From assembly GCA_964384025.1 (NCBI GenBank), contig CAYLJJ010000018.1, positions 1-64,000 on the forward strand: a stretch of DNA of 64,000 nt, in the 5' to 3' direction. This stretch comes from CAYLJJ01 sp964384025 (GTDB taxonomy: Bacteria; Myxococcota_A; Bradymonadia; UBA7976; UBA1532). Numbering within the stretch: position 1 is the first letter of the stretch; every line of letters begins with the position of its first letter. Made by a program: the position numbers and the translations under genes. Of the stretch, positions 33,465-42,961 are shown in pieces. Under the pieces are notes generated by a model that was given only the letters and a program-made list of their open reading frames with translations, was not told the origin of the DNA and did not search any database.

Positions 33465-35755
33465 GGGATCGGCTTCCCTCCCCTCTGCTCCCAACGAAAG
33501 AGCTGAGGACCTCCAATATTTAAGGCAAGGCGGGCAGATTTAGCTCCACGCTTAGCGAAGAGTCGAGTTCGCCCCTGCTTGAGGAGCCGTTCCGCTTCTT
33601 CCAACGGGATCTGCACCCCATCCATCTCAAACCAGAGCACAAAGTTACAACCCTCTCGCCAACGACCACAGCCCCAGCCGCGTTGACCCAGGATAATCTG
33701 CCCCTCCTTGCAGAGCGGGCAGGGGAGCCCAAGAACTCCAGCGCTTTTGGACCTCCTGGTTGAGCTTTTGGGACTCCTTGAAGTCTCGCTGAGGCGCTCT
33801 GAGAGCTGAGCGTTGCCTCGTCTCTCTCTCTTCCCCGACTGAGCTGCTGAGCGCTGAGTTCGTCGTCTACCACCCGAACGCTGACCTCGTCGCTTGGCAC
33901 CTGGTACCCGAATTGAGGGGCCGGTCAAGAGCGCAGCTACAGTTTGGGCGACAAAGGCGCGGATATCTCGGCGGAAGGGAAGAGAGGGTTGACGACTCTG
34001 AGCGATCTCCTGAAGTCGCGCCTCCCACTCCCCGGTCAACTGAGGGCTCTTAAGCTCCTCTACCATGGCAGAGATCAGAAGGCGTCCGGTGGTTTGAGGG
34101 TGGAGGGTCTTGGCCTCTCGCCGAATATAGTCGCGTCGCAGCAGGGTCTCCAGAGTAGCTGCTCGGGTTGCAGGGGTCCCCAAGCCCCCCTCTCGCATCG
34201 CCGCTCTCAAGCGAACATCCTCTAGCTTACGCCCCGCTCGCTCCATCGCCCCCAGGAGGCTGGCCTCGGTATACCGAGGCGGTGGTCGGGTGATCTTCTC
34301 CTCAACCTCGACCTCTAAGACCCGCAGAGGATCGCCAAGCTCTACAGGGGGCAGAGGAGGCTCTTGGGGCTTTTTTGGGGGAGGCTCAGCCCGCTCCCAA
34401 CCTGGATCCAGGAGGAGACGCCCTCGGGCTTCCAGGAGCTGCCCGTTGACCTCGGCGAGCAGGAGGCTGCGCGCATAGATCGCCGGAGGGTGAAAAATCG
34501 CCAGGAAGCGACGGACGATGAGATCATAGATGCGCCCCTCAGCGGTGCTAAGCTTGAGGTTTCGAGAGGAGTGAGAGGTGGGAATGATGGCGTGGTGATC
34601 GCTGACCTTGTTATCATCTACAAAGCGCCGTGACAGTCGCTCCAGCCCCCTCTGGCGCAGCTCAGCTATGATGGGAGCATAGGGTCCCAGATCCACCACC
34701 TTGAGGCGACTGGAGAGGGTCCGCGCGAGATCCTGGGTCAGATGACGAGAGTCTGTACGAGGGTAGGTGATCAGCTTATGGCGTTCATAGAGGCTTTGAG
34801 CCAACTTGAGGCTGTCAGCGGCGCTGATTCCAAAGCGTCGGTGAGCCAATTGCTGGAGGCTGGTGAGGTGGTGCAGCAGAGGCGGGGGGAGCTCTTGCCG
34901 TTTGTGATCTACCTTGAGCATCTGCCCCTGAGCGTCAGAGAGGAGAGCAGCCAGAGCCTCCGCGCGCTCCCGATTGGGAAGACGACCGCGCAAATCTTCA
35001 GCTTGGCTGCGCTCTTCAGCTTTACCGCGTTCAGCCCCCTGAGGCCCTCTTCGCTCCCCAACCCAGCACGCTCTCCAGCGCCCGGCCTGAGCCTCAAGCT
35101 GGGCAAAGAGCTGCCAATAGGGCTCTGGCTTGAACGCCTCGATCTCCTGCTCTCGCTGGACGATCATCGCTAAGGTCGGAGTCTGCACGCGACCCACAGA
35201 GAGGAGACCGTCAGCTCGCGCGCTGAGAGCGCGGGTGGCGTTCATCCCCACCAGCCAATCTGCTTCAGCACGACAACGAGCTGCGGCGTGGAGGGCATCA
35301 TAGTCAGCGCTCGGTTTGAGATTGTTAATCCCTCTGCGAATCGCCTGGGGGGTCAAAGAAGAGATCCAGAGACGCAGAACCGGCTTTTGGCAACCTGAGA
35401 GTTGATAGAGATAACGAAAGATCAGCTCCCCTTCTCGCCCTGCATCGCAGGCGTTGATGATCTCCCCAACTTGAGGATCTTTCATCAAACGACTGAGGAG
35501 CTTAAAGTGGGCCTGCGTACGGGGGATCGCCTCAAGAGTGAGCTGTCGCGGCAACATCGGTAGGAGGTTGGGATCCCAACGTTTCCAGCGAGGATCCTGC
35601 TTCTCAGGCTCACCCAGCTTCACCAAATGTCCCAGACACCAAGCGACGCGAACTCCAGCTCCCTCCAGGTGACTCCGCTTCTTGATTCGAGCACCCAGGA
35701 CCTTGGCGATATCTCGAGCTACCGAGGGTTTTTCAGCGATAAAGAGGCGCAACAT
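33461..35755 (-). CDS. topB: DNA topoisomerase III (type IA)
   Basis: 764 aa. Relaxes negative supercoils and unlinks DNA through a transient single-strand break. TOPRIM motifs FIAEKPSVARDIAKVLGA at the N-terminus and NACDAGREGELIFRYLYQ. The active-site tyrosine is Tyr331 in LITYPRTDSRHL. A Lys/Arg-rich linker leads to one C-terminal four-Cys zinc-ribbon-like motif (CPLCKEGQ...GCGRWREGC). Slightly longer than E. coli TopB because of the linker. Coupled by ATGA to the downstream esterase, an unexpected operon partner. Confidence 0.96.
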   Translation of the reverse strand: MLRLFIAEKPSVARDIAKVLGARIKKRSHLEGAGVRVAWCLGHLVKLGEPEKQDPRWKRWDPNLLPMLPRQLTLEAIPRTQAHFKLLSRLMKDPQVGEIINACDAGREGELIFRYLYQLSGCQKPVLRLWISSLTPQAIRRGINNLKPSADYDALHAAARCRAEADWLVGMNATRALSARADGLLSVGRVQTPTLAMIVQREQEIEAFKPEPYWQLFAQLEAQAGRWRACWVGERRGPQGAERGKAEERSQAEDLRGRLPNRERAEALAALLSDAQGQMLKVDHKRQELPPPLLHHLTSLQQLAHRRFGISAADSLKLAQSLYERHKLITYPRTDSRHLTQDLARTLSSRLKVVDLGPYAPIIAELRQRGLERLSRRFVDDNKVSDHHAIIPTSHSSRNLKLSTAEGRIYDLIVRRFLAIFHPPAIYARSLLLAEVNGQLLEARGRLLLDPGWERAEPPPKKPQEPPLPPVELGDPLRVLEVEVEEKITRPPPRYTEASLLGAMERAGRKLEDVRLRAAMREGGLGTPATRAATLETLLRRDYIRREAKTLHPQTTGRLLISAMVEELKSPQLTGEWEARLQEIAQSRQPSLPFRRDIRAFVAQTVAALLTGPSIRVPGAKRRGQRSGGRRRTQRSAAQSGKRERRGNAQLSERLSETSRSPKSSTRRSKSAGVLGLPCPLCKEGQIILGQRGWGCGRWREGCNFVLWFEMDGVQIPLEEAERLLKQGRTRLFAKRGAKSARLALNIGGPQLFRWEQRGGKPIP

Positions 35756-35824
35756 AAAGTTGAGGATAGAAGCGCCCTTGGAAAAAAGCGATCATCGCCG
35801 CTTTAGCTGAGAATTGGGTTCCAA

Positions 35825-36997
35825 ATGTCTGCAAAAAGAGTCCTGATCATCGATGACGATTGGAGCATTCGTTATAGCTTGGCTCTCTATTTGAAGAAGT
35901 TGGGTTATGAGCCCATGCAAGCGGAGAGCGGAGAGCAGGCTTTAAGCTTCTTTCAGGAAGATTGGATCGAGCCCGATCTTGTCCTCTTGGATCTTAATAT
36001 GGGCGGGATGAGTGGCCAAGAGCTGCTCTCCGCTCTAAAAGAGGAGGCCAGCCGCCTCCCCTTTGTGATCATCTCAGGGACGACTCAGTTCAAAGATGTC
36101 GTCGAGGTCCTCCGCCTGGGAGCTTGGGATTATCTGAGCAAGCCGATCATGGATATGGAGCTGCTCAGGCACAGCCTAGAGCGCTCTTTAGAGCGTGCCC
36201 GGCTGCTGGCAGATAGGAGGGCTCATAAGAAGCAGCTTGAGGAGGAGGTCACGCGACGCACAGAGCAGCTTCAGAAGAGCAATGATGAGCTGCTCAAGGA
36301 GATCAAGGAGCGCCGCGACGCGGAGATCCGCTTAACCAAGGCGCAGCGTCGCCTTCGCCGGCTGCATTCTGAGCTGACCCAGGCTGAGGAGCGTGAGCGG
36401 AGCCGCATCGCTCAAGGGCTTCATGACGAGGTCGCCCAGAACCTCTCTGTTGTCAAGCTGATGTTGCAGAGCCTCAGGCATAAAATGAGAAAGGAACTGC
36501 TGGCGCGGGACTTGGACCAGCCCATCGTCATCTTGGATGAAGCTCTAAAGGAGATCAGGACCTTGACCTTCGCTCTCAGCCCCAAGGCGCTCTTGGAGTT
36601 GGGGTTGAGAGGGGCGCTGGAGTGGCGTATTGATCGTCTCAAGGAGCGCTACGGCCTTAACTTTGATCTGCGTTGTGCGCTCTCAGTGGAGCCGATTGAG
36701 GAGACGGGGAATCTGGTCTTTAGGGTCCTCGGTGAGCTGCTCACCAATCTCTGCAAATATGCCCAGGCTGAGCAGGTTCAGATCAGCTCCTGGCGAGAAG
36801 AGGGGCAGGTCTGTATCCAGGTGGAGGATGACGGGATCGGTTTTGAACCTTCTCATCTGGAGCGCTCAGGCTTTGGCCTCGTCAGCATCAGTGAGCGTTT
36901 GGATTATCACGGCGGTCGCTTGATCCTGGACTCGGCGCCTGGAGCGGGCACCCGGGTCACCCTCAGCCTGCCTGAGTGGGCTTTTCAGAAAGCATAA
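35825..36997 (+). CDS. Receiver-histidine kinase fusion (HisKA_3 type)
   Basis: 390 aa. An N-terminal receiver (5-120) has Asp10-12, phosphoacceptor Asp56 in LVLLDLNMG, Thr/Ser switch IISGTTQ and Lys in YLSKPIMD. A coiled-coil follows (EEEVTRRTEQLQKSNDELLKE), then a NarX/LiaS-type dimerisation domain RSRIAQGLHDEVAQNLSVVK with phosphorylated His200. The ATPase domain has the N-box VLGELLTNLCKYAQA and the G-boxes VEDDGIGFE and GFGLVSISERL. No membrane segment, so it is a cytoplasmic relay whose kinase activity is probably set by its own receiver. No NarL-type partner is in the window. Confidence 0.94.
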   Translation: MSAKRVLIIDDDWSIRYSLALYLKKLGYEPMQAESGEQALSFFQEDWIEPDLVLLDLNMGGMSGQELLSALKEEASRLPFVIISGTTQFKDVVEVLRLGAWDYLSKPIMDMELLRHSLERSLERARLLADRRAHKKQLEEEVTRRTEQLQKSNDELLKEIKERRDAEIRLTKAQRRLRRLHSELTQAEERERSRIAQGLHDEVAQNLSVVKLMLQSLRHKMRKELLARDLDQPIVILDEALKEIRTLTFALSPKALLELGLRGALEWRIDRLKERYGLNFDLRCALSVEPIEETGNLVFRVLGELLTNLCKYAQAEQVQISSWREEGQVCIQVEDDGIGFEPSHLERSGFGLVSISERLDYHGGRLILDSAPGAGTRVTLSLPEWAFQKA

Positions 36998-37009
36998 TGA
37001 TCAACGTTA

Positions 37010-37067
37010 GCAACACTCGGTGGCGGGGTATTAGATCAACGCGCGTATTGAATCGCCCGAGTGTTGC
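37010..37067. repeat. 11-bp perfect inverted repeat spanning the rny stop codon
   Basis: GCAACACTCGG (37010-37020) and CCGAGTGTTGC (37057-37067) are perfect complements with a 36-nt loop containing the rny stop. No T-run follows on either strand. It could be a transcript-end stem between the two convergent genes. Confidence 0.35.
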
Positions 37068-38565
37068 GGATGACGACGACGCGGATCTCTCCTGAGTAGC
37101 TGCCCTCCTGCTCCAAGCGATAGGCGATATCTCGAGCCAGTAGGTCCGCCTCTCGATCTGAGATTTTGCTGTTCTCGACGATGACCCTCAACTCCTGTCC
37201 CGCTTGTAGAGCGTAGCTGCGCTCCACTCCTGGGAACTCCTGGGCCAGCAGCTCCAGCTCCTCTAGACGCTTGATATAGCTGGCCAGGCTCTCTCGTCGA
37301 GCGCCGGGACGCTCCGCCGAGAGGCGGTTGGCGATACCGATGAGTTGAGCCAGGACGCTGGACTGAGCCTCGATCTGGTGATGATTGGCGACAGCGCCAA
37401 CCACTGCGCGCTTCTCACGGTGCTTTTTACAGAAGGCTGCACCTACTTCAGCATGATCCCCCTCTAAGCCCTGGTCCAGAGCCTTACCGATATCATGGAG
37501 GAGACCAGCGCGCCGCGCCAGCTTGGGGTTGAGGCCAAACTCTGAGGCTAAGAGCCCCGCCAGAAAGGCCACTTCGACGCTGTGATGCAGTACATTCTGA
37601 GCAAAGGTGTTGACTAAAGAGAGCGCGCCCAGGTTCTTGAGCAGCTCTGGGTGAAGGTTTGCAACCTCCAACTCTAAAGCAGCTTCCTCTCCCCTCTTAC
37701 GGAGGTGCTGATCCATCTCAGTGCGGCAGCGAGCGACCACCTCCTCGATGCGCGCAGGGTGGATGCGCGCGTCTGCCACCAGCTTCTGCATCGCCAGACG
37801 AGCGATCTCTCGCCGGACAGGGTGAAAAGAGCTGATCACCACCGCCTCAGGGCTGTCATCGACGATCACGTCACAGCCTGTTGCGGACTCAAAGGCGCGG
37901 ATGTTGCGCCCCTCTCTGCCGATGATACGACCTTTCATCTCCTCGCTGGGCAAATTGACAGCACTGACGGTTCGATCAGAGACATGCTCGCTGGCGTAGC
38001 GTTGGAGGGCTGTGCAGACGATCATCCGTGCACGCTCCTCAGCCAAGCTCTGTACCTCGCGCTCGATTTTGTGGATACGGTCGATGGAGTCGCGCCTGAC
38101 CTTAGCTCGAATCTCTTCAAGGATGAGACCGCGGGCCTCCTCTGGAGAGAGCGCGCCCTTACGCTCCAGCTCAGCGGTTGCCGCGCCCAGCTTATTATGA
38201 ACCTCCTCCTCTTGGCGGCTGAGCTTCTTTTCTCGCTGGGAGAGATCCTTCTCTCGATTCCCCAGCTGCCCCTCTCGGCGACCAATCTGCTCCTCTCTAC
38301 GCTCTAGAGCTTCTTCTCTCTTATGAAGCTTCTCCTCTCGTCGTTGTAGCCTCTCTCTCTGCTCCTCAGATTCTTGGAGTTTGCTGCTCCTCAGAGCGCT
38401 GATCTCGCTCCTCAGGCGCTCCTCAGAGCGTTGTTGGGCGCTTAAAAGCTCTGCCTCCGCTTTCTCGTCAAGCTGGCTTTGTTCCTGTTGTCTACGCATG
38501 GCGAGGAGGCGAGCCAATCCGCCCCCCAGGACGGCCCCAAGGGCCGCCGCGATGAGATATTCCAT
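37036..38565 (-). CDS. rny: Ribonuclease Y
   Basis: 509 aa. Endoribonuclease that starts mRNA decay at the membrane. An N-terminal membrane helix (YLIAAALGAVLGGGLARLLA), a long charged coiled-coil (about 30-185), a KH domain (IIGREGRNIRAFESATGCDV), and an HD domain with GLLHDIGKALD metal-binding His-Asp. Standard size and architecture. It lies 21 nt after zapA, the common zapA-rny neighbourhood. Confidence 0.97.
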   Translation of the reverse strand: MEYLIAAALGAVLGGGLARLLAMRRQQEQSQLDEKAEAELLSAQQRSEERLRSEISALRSSKLQESEEQRERLQRREEKLHKREEALERREEQIGRREGQLGNREKDLSQREKKLSRQEEEVHNKLGAATAELERKGALSPEEARGLILEEIRAKVRRDSIDRIHKIEREVQSLAEERARMIVCTALQRYASEHVSDRTVSAVNLPSEEMKGRIIGREGRNIRAFESATGCDVIVDDSPEAVVISSFHPVRREIARLAMQKLVADARIHPARIEEVVARCRTEMDQHLRKRGEEAALELEVANLHPELLKNLGALSLVNTFAQNVLHHSVEVAFLAGLLASEFGLNPKLARRAGLLHDIGKALDQGLEGDHAEVGAAFCKKHREKRAVVGAVANHHQIEAQSSVLAQLIGIANRLSAERPGARRESLASYIKRLEELELLAQEFPGVERSYALQAGQELRVIVENSKISDREADLLARDIAYRLEQEGSYSGEIRVVVIRNTRAIQYAR

Positions 38566-38586
38566 GAAAACTGGTTCTCCTGCTCC

Positions 38587-38862
38587 CTATCCCTCCCCCT
38601 CCAGGAGAAGAGAGAGGGCCTCGGCGCTCTCTTGGAGTTGGGCCCTTAACCTCTGATTCTCTTTCTCTAGGCGAGAGAGTTCATCTGCCAGCCCCAGGGC
38701 GGTGAGCAGAGCGCTGGAGAGGGGGGCGACCCCTCTCTCAGAGAGGGTCCTGATCTTTGAGTCGATGCGCTCAACGAGGCGCTCGATCTCCTCCTGCCCT
38801 GCGGTAGAGCGGATGGTGAGGGAGTGATTGGCGATTGTAAGGTGATGTGTGAGCAAGGTCAT
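38587..38862 (-). CDS. zapA: Cell division protein ZapA
   Basis: 91 aa. A small coiled-coil protein that stabilises FtsZ rings. HHLTIANHSLTIRSTAGQEE, then VERIDSKIRTL, and the C-terminal helix LADELSRLEKENQRLRAQL fit ZapA (early beta strands, then a helix and a coiled-coil). Directly upstream of rny. The gap to the HerA-like gene is 98 nt. Confidence 0.88.
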   Translation of the reverse strand: MTLLTHHLTIANHSLTIRSTAGQEEIERLVERIDSKIRTLSERGVAPLSSALLTALGLADELSRLEKENQRLRAQLQESAEALSLLLEGEG

Positions 38863-38960
38863 TCGCTCGTTCGGGGAACCGAGAGTAACCCCTCATCAAA
38901 GGCCTGTCAACGCTCGTAGAATCTACAAGACCCCAATCCAGCGAGTCGTCTGAGACATGT

Positions 38961-41129
38961 TCATAAAAATCGTGCTCCAAGGATCCCATCAATGGCAAGG
39001 GCGGGCTCCTTACCAGGGGGCTGGAAGCGCCAATAGGGGAGAAAAACAAGGCGAGCAGACTCGATCTGTATAGGGAACTTGCGCTGAGCGACTTTGATGA
39101 TCTCCTCAGCGCTCATCATCGCCTTAAGGCGCCTACGGTTAAGCCCCAGTTCATTGGGGGCCTTCTCCTCGAACTGGCAGATATCATCCAGGTCACGAAT
39201 CTCCTCTGGATTCTGATCGACGATAGAGAGGAAACGAAGACCCCTACCATCGACGAGGAGGAGATCTCCAGAGCGGGGATGAAAGTAGAGATGTTCGCTG
39301 CGACGTTTGATCTCCTTCCAAAAGAGGAAACCTGAGCTGATGCTCACCGTAAAGCGCAGCTGCCAGAGAGCTTGATGCTCAAAGCTGGGAGCAGGCAGGC
39401 TGCGCTTGATCAGCCCAAAGAGGCTGCTCCCCTCCGCCTGAGCCGCCGCCATAGCCTCGCGCTCATAGATCTTCAAGCAGGCAACCTGAACAGGCTCGCT
39501 GAGACCATAATCTGGGAAGAAGCGGTAGCCTTTGCTCCAGTAGAAGTTGCTGCGTCCAAATTTCTCTTTGTGGATCTTCTTCAGCCTCTCTAACTCTCCC
39601 AGAGGTTTACGGAGCGCACCTGCGCTGCGATCAAACTCATCCTGTAGCTCTCGAAGGGTCCAGGCGCGCTTTGAATCTTTGATGCGCTCTTCCAAAATCT
39701 CAATAAAGGGACGAGGGGGCTCAGGCAGCTCTTCAGGCTGAAGCAGAGGCGCTGGGGGCTCCTGATCTACGGGGAGGATCTCTGAGCGAGGAGTGGAGGG
39801 CTTGATGGGCAACACTTGAGGGATGCGACGCTCGATCTTCTCCATCAGCCCAGCTCTGAGCTGAGAATTCATCAGCTCAGGGATAGAGTCTTCATCTAGA
39901 GTCTTGTGTTGGGTGAGGAGCCAACGAACCCGTAGAGAGACAGCGCGCTCAAAGCTGTCAGGCGCTAAGAGCCGAAATTCTCCAGGCCCCAGGTTGGGCA
40001 GGCTCTTGATCACCGCTTCAGTCTCAGCACCTGCGATAGAGCGGATCGTCTTCTCCACCTTGCGGATGTCCTGACGAACCATCATCCGCCCCAGATTCCA
40101 AGTGGAGAACTGCGCCAAGCTTTTATAGTCGATGTCCCCAGGATTCTGGCTGGCAAGGAGGCAGGATACACCATATTTGCGAGCCTGCTTAAAGAGGAGA
40201 CTGAGGCTCTCCTTACAGGCGGGCTTGCTGACAGGGGGGAGGAAGGGAGCCACCTCATCGATATAGAGTAGAGCCTGGGGTTGCTCTGAGGGCTGCTCCA
40301 GCATCCAATTATAGAGAGCCTGGGAGAGCTGAGCGAGCAGGAAGGCTTTCTCTGCCTGGGTGTGGAGGGTGTTGAGGTAGATCACCGAGAGCCGAGTCTT
40401 CTGAGGATCACAGCCCGCCTCTAGACCCAGGAGTCGAGGGATCTCCAAAGGGACTCCCAGTTGGAAAAGGAGCTGCTGAGCCCCCAGGGAGAGGAGCTGA
40501 ACCTTACGTTGAATCTGCTCTCGCTTCTTCTCAGAGATGATCTTCTCGCTCTGCTCTCGAAGCGCCTCAGGTAGCTCATTGAGGAGGTCTGCTAAGGAGG
40601 CGAAGCTGCGCACTGGCAGCTCCTGAGTGACGATCTGCTCCAACACCAGATAGAAAAAGCCAGAGACGGCGCGGCCCTCATCTCGGCCTAAGTCATAGCC
40701 CAACACCCCCGTGATATTTTGAGCCAGGGCTGAGAGGCTGCGGATCCGCTCCTCTGGAGCCAAGCCCTTGACATTGAGCTGCTCCAGAGGGTTGACCGAG
40801 AGGGGCACCCCGATAGAGGAAGCGGGAGTCCATATAACCACTTCGGCTCGTGCTTGATACTCATCCAGTAGCTCGGGATCCAAGCCCTTCTCTCTGAGGC
40901 GCTCCGGCTGTGCAGAAAGCGCCATGCTGGCGATATCTCCCTGAGGATCGACCGCGATAACAGGGATCCCTGCGCGGATAAACTCCTCACAGATCACTTT
41001 ACAGGCCACGGTCTTACCGCTCCCCGAGGAGCCCAAGCAGACTGTATGGCGTAGAAAATTGTTGAGAGGCAAATGGACAGGGCCTTGAGGACCGCTGCCC
41101 AAAAATACAGCTCTTGAATCAGGGCTCAT
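38961..41129 (-). CDS. HerA-like/DUF87 ATPase
   Basis: About 722 aa from the ATG at 41129; a GTG three bases upstream is also possible. An FtsK/HerA-type ATPase: Walker A GSSGSGKTVACKVI (about 33-46), VIAVDPQGDIA, Walker B ALLYIDEVAPFLPP, and the sensor region LLASQNPGDIDYKSLAQFSTWN. C-terminal half has a Pro-rich linker and a winged-helix-like part (WTLRELQDEFDRSAGALRKPL), then an unassigned beta-rich region. HerA proteins are DNA-translocating rings, often with NurA. No NurA gene is here. Its start overlaps the stop of the FliO-like gene (TGATG), so it is cotranscribed with it. Confidence 0.85.
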   Translation of the reverse strand: MSPDSRAVFLGSGPQGPVHLPLNNFLRHTVCLGSSGSGKTVACKVICEEFIRAGIPVIAVDPQGDIASMALSAQPERLREKGLDPELLDEYQARAEVVIWTPASSIGVPLSVNPLEQLNVKGLAPEERIRSLSALAQNITGVLGYDLGRDEGRAVSGFFYLVLEQIVTQELPVRSFASLADLLNELPEALREQSEKIISEKKREQIQRKVQLLSLGAQQLLFQLGVPLEIPRLLGLEAGCDPQKTRLSVIYLNTLHTQAEKAFLLAQLSQALYNWMLEQPSEQPQALLYIDEVAPFLPPVSKPACKESLSLLFKQARKYGVSCLLASQNPGDIDYKSLAQFSTWNLGRMMVRQDIRKVEKTIRSIAGAETEAVIKSLPNLGPGEFRLLAPDSFERAVSLRVRWLLTQHKTLDEDSIPELMNSQLRAGLMEKIERRIPQVLPIKPSTPRSEILPVDQEPPAPLLQPEELPEPPRPFIEILEERIKDSKRAWTLRELQDEFDRSAGALRKPLGELERLKKIHKEKFGRSNFYWSKGYRFFPDYGLSEPVQVACLKIYEREAMAAAQAEGSSLFGLIKRSLPAPSFEHQALWQLRFTVSISSGFLFWKEIKRRSEHLYFHPRSGDLLLVDGRGLRFLSIVDQNPEEIRDLDDICQFEEKAPNELGLNRRRLKAMMSAEEIIKVAQRKFPIQIESARLVFLPYWRFQPPGKEPALAIDGILGARFL

Positions 41130-42211
41130 CACTCTCCCTCATCTTCATCATTGAGCAGAGCCGCCAGCAATTTAACATCTTCGGGATCACTGCTTTCAGC
41201 CCCTGGAACCTCTACTTGACTGCGGATATGCTCCAGAGCTGTCTGAGCCCGAAGGTTGAGCTTTGGATCCTCTCTGGATTGAAGAGGGGCGATCTGGGTC
41301 AATAGCTCCAACTTTCCAGAGGTGGAGGCCAAGAGAACGAGAGACTCCTCCGCTTCGACCAAGAGCAGACGCTGCCCCTCCCCCAAATCGAGGCTGCCCT
41401 TTAGGCGCAGAGGAGGGATCAAGCCCTGGGAGGGCCTGCGCAGGATAAAATAGGAGGCGCTCAAGAGGAGCAGCAGCCCCAGGAAACCCAGCAGGAGAGC
41501 AGGGAGCAGGGAGGTGCTCTGCTCCTCTTTTTTGACCGCAGCGATCTGAGATAAGGGCCTCAACTCAAGCTCAGCATCTAGAGAAGGCAGATCTGAGAAA
41601 AGAGAATTGGCATCTGGGAGAGGAGCAGTATCTGCTGAAGGGGAGACAGCGTCTGGAAGAGAAGCAGCATCTGGGGGGGCGGCGTCTAAAGGCGAGGCCG
41701 GTTCAAGTTTGATCGAGAGGGGTGCGACCATGATCGGTTTTGGAGGATCTGAGATCTTGGGCTCCTGAGCACCATGGCCTTGCTCCCAACGTTGAGCGAC
41801 CTCTTGGTTCCTGGGGAAACTCAACCGCAGCCCCCCCGCTTGGTTCTCCCAACGAGCTGAGTTTCTCATCCAGGAAGGAACAGGACGATGAAGGCGGATA
41901 CGCAGCAGGGCGCCTCCTCGGCGGTGAAGAGAGGGTCGTATATAGCTGCGTTTGATCTCGGGATCAGGGGTCTTTAGCCAGCCCCGCTTCACCTTCACTT
42001 TGGGGATCTGAAGAGAGATAACCGTGTCTGAGGCTCCCAAGCGAATCTCATCAGCTCGAAGAGCAGGGGCTTTAAAGAGAAAGCTGAAGTGTTCAGGTGT
42101 TGAATCAAATTCCACCTGCATTGGGGGGCTCAAGAGCAACCCCAACAGCGTAGCGAACACAGGGCTCAGAGCTGCTCCTCGGAGAAATGGAAGCTGGACA
42201 TCATGCTCCAA
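41129..42211 (-). CDS. FliO-like membrane protein with AMIN-type N-terminal domain
   Basis: Up to 360 aa. A TTG at 42211 gives a hydrophobic N-terminus (FLRGAALSPVFATLLGLLLS); a GTG at 42160 directly after the upstream stop is an alternative. Residues about 30-140 are beta-rich (MQVEFDSTPEHFSFLFKA, LLRIRLHRPVP) like AMIN domains of secretins. A Pro/Asp/Ala linker leads to one membrane helix (LLPALLLGFLGLLLLLSASY) followed by LKGSLDLGEGQRLLLVEAEESLVLLAS, which matches the FliO C-terminal domain. FliO chaperones FliP in flagellar export, but no other flagellar or type III secretion gene lies nearby. Its role with the HerA-like ATPase is unknown. Confidence 0.65.
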   Translation of the reverse strand: MEHDVQLPFLRGAALSPVFATLLGLLLSPPMQVEFDSTPEHFSFLFKAPALRADEIRLGASDTVISLQIPKVKVKRGWLKTPDPEIKRSYIRPSLHRRGGALLRIRLHRPVPSWMRNSARWENQAGGLRLSFPRNQEVAQRWEQGHGAQEPKISDPPKPIMVAPLSIKLEPASPLDAAPPDAASLPDAVSPSADTAPLPDANSLFSDLPSLDAELELRPLSQIAAVKKEEQSTSLLPALLLGFLGLLLLLSASYFILRRPSQGLIPPLRLKGSLDLGEGQRLLLVEAEESLVLLASTSGKLELLTQIAPLQSREDPKLNLRAQTALEHIRSQVEVPGAESSDPEDVKLLAALLNDEDEGE

Positions 42212-42369
42212 ACACCTCCAGAGCTGAGGGCCCCAAACTCACGCTCCAGCTCACAGGAAAAGTATCGAAAACGGCTACGGTTGCTGATCCGCTCCGGTCG
42301 AGCCTCTTCGGGATCTTGGAGATCTTTCAAGAGAGCATCGAGTTCTTCCTTGTTGAGAGGCGATGCCAT
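42166..42369 (-). CDS. Short protein with FliM-N-like peptide
   Basis: 67 aa from the ATG at 42369 (MASPLNKEELDALLKDLQD). LNKEELDALL closely matches the FliM N-terminal LSQEEIDALL motif that binds phospho-CheY. Nothing else of FliM is present; the rest is a basic/aromatic tail (SRFRYFSCELEREF). It precedes and overlaps the FliO-like gene. Either a flagellar remnant or an independent adapter. Confidence 0.5.
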   Translation of the reverse strand: MASPLNKEELDALLKDLQDPEEARPERISNRSRFRYFSCELEREFGALSSGGVWSMMSSFHFSEEQL

Positions 42370-42539
42370 CCTATTGCTATAGCACCTCTCCCTCCAATTT
42401 CCCATCTCCAGGAGCACTCCATCTCAAAGCGAGACAAAGGCCTCTTGATCTTCAGCGAGAAAGCGAGGCGTGATCTGCACCGCTCCTGACGCTGTCCCCT
42501 TGATCGATAAACTCAGCTGGACCCAAGCAAAAAACGCTA

Positions 42540-42573
42540 TGGACTCAGCTGGCTTCTGGACTCAGCTGGCTTC
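42540..42573 (+). repeat. 17-bp direct tandem repeat in an intergenic region
   Basis: TGGACTCAGCTGGCTTC occurs twice back to back, and ACTCAGCTGGACC just upstream is a partial third copy. The region 42418-42961 otherwise holds only a doubtful small ORF and the start region of recD2. Confidence 0.7.
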
Positions 42574-42641
42574 AATGCTCAGGTGGTGGTAGAGATAGGA
42601 TTGTTGCCGTTCATCAGGGCCCACAACTGGCGCTCTATGAC

Positions 42642-42824
42642 TTAAAGCTTTGCTGCTGTCTGAGGAGCAGAGAGCGCTTTAGGGAGCTTGGCTTCCTCCC
42701 TGAAGCTCCGATCCAGCCCTGAATCGAGGTCAGATAGAGAGGCGGTAGAGCAAGCCTGGGACAAAAGGATAAAGAGAAGATGCTCTCGCTTTGAGATCTT
42801 CAAACAGGGACTCCTGATCCTCAT
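42642..42824 (-). CDS. Possible small lipoprotein
   Basis: 60 aa. A basic N-terminus and a hydrophobic stretch end at LLSQAC, a plausible lipobox, followed by a polar tail. Weak ribosome-binding site and no family. It lies divergently from recD2, 137 nt apart. Confidence 0.3.
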   Translation of the reverse strand: MRIRSPCLKISKREHLLFILLSQACSTASLSDLDSGLDRSFREEAKLPKALSAPQTAAKL

Positions 42825-42961
42825 TTTTTGTGCCCTGCTTTAGTGTGAAGAGCTAGTTTTCTAAAATAAAGATGATTTTTTCCAGAATTTCCAGGAATTT
42901 AAAGTATGAGCCAAACTTTTAATCTGCTACTGTATCTGAAATTTGGTTCAGTTCATGTGCC

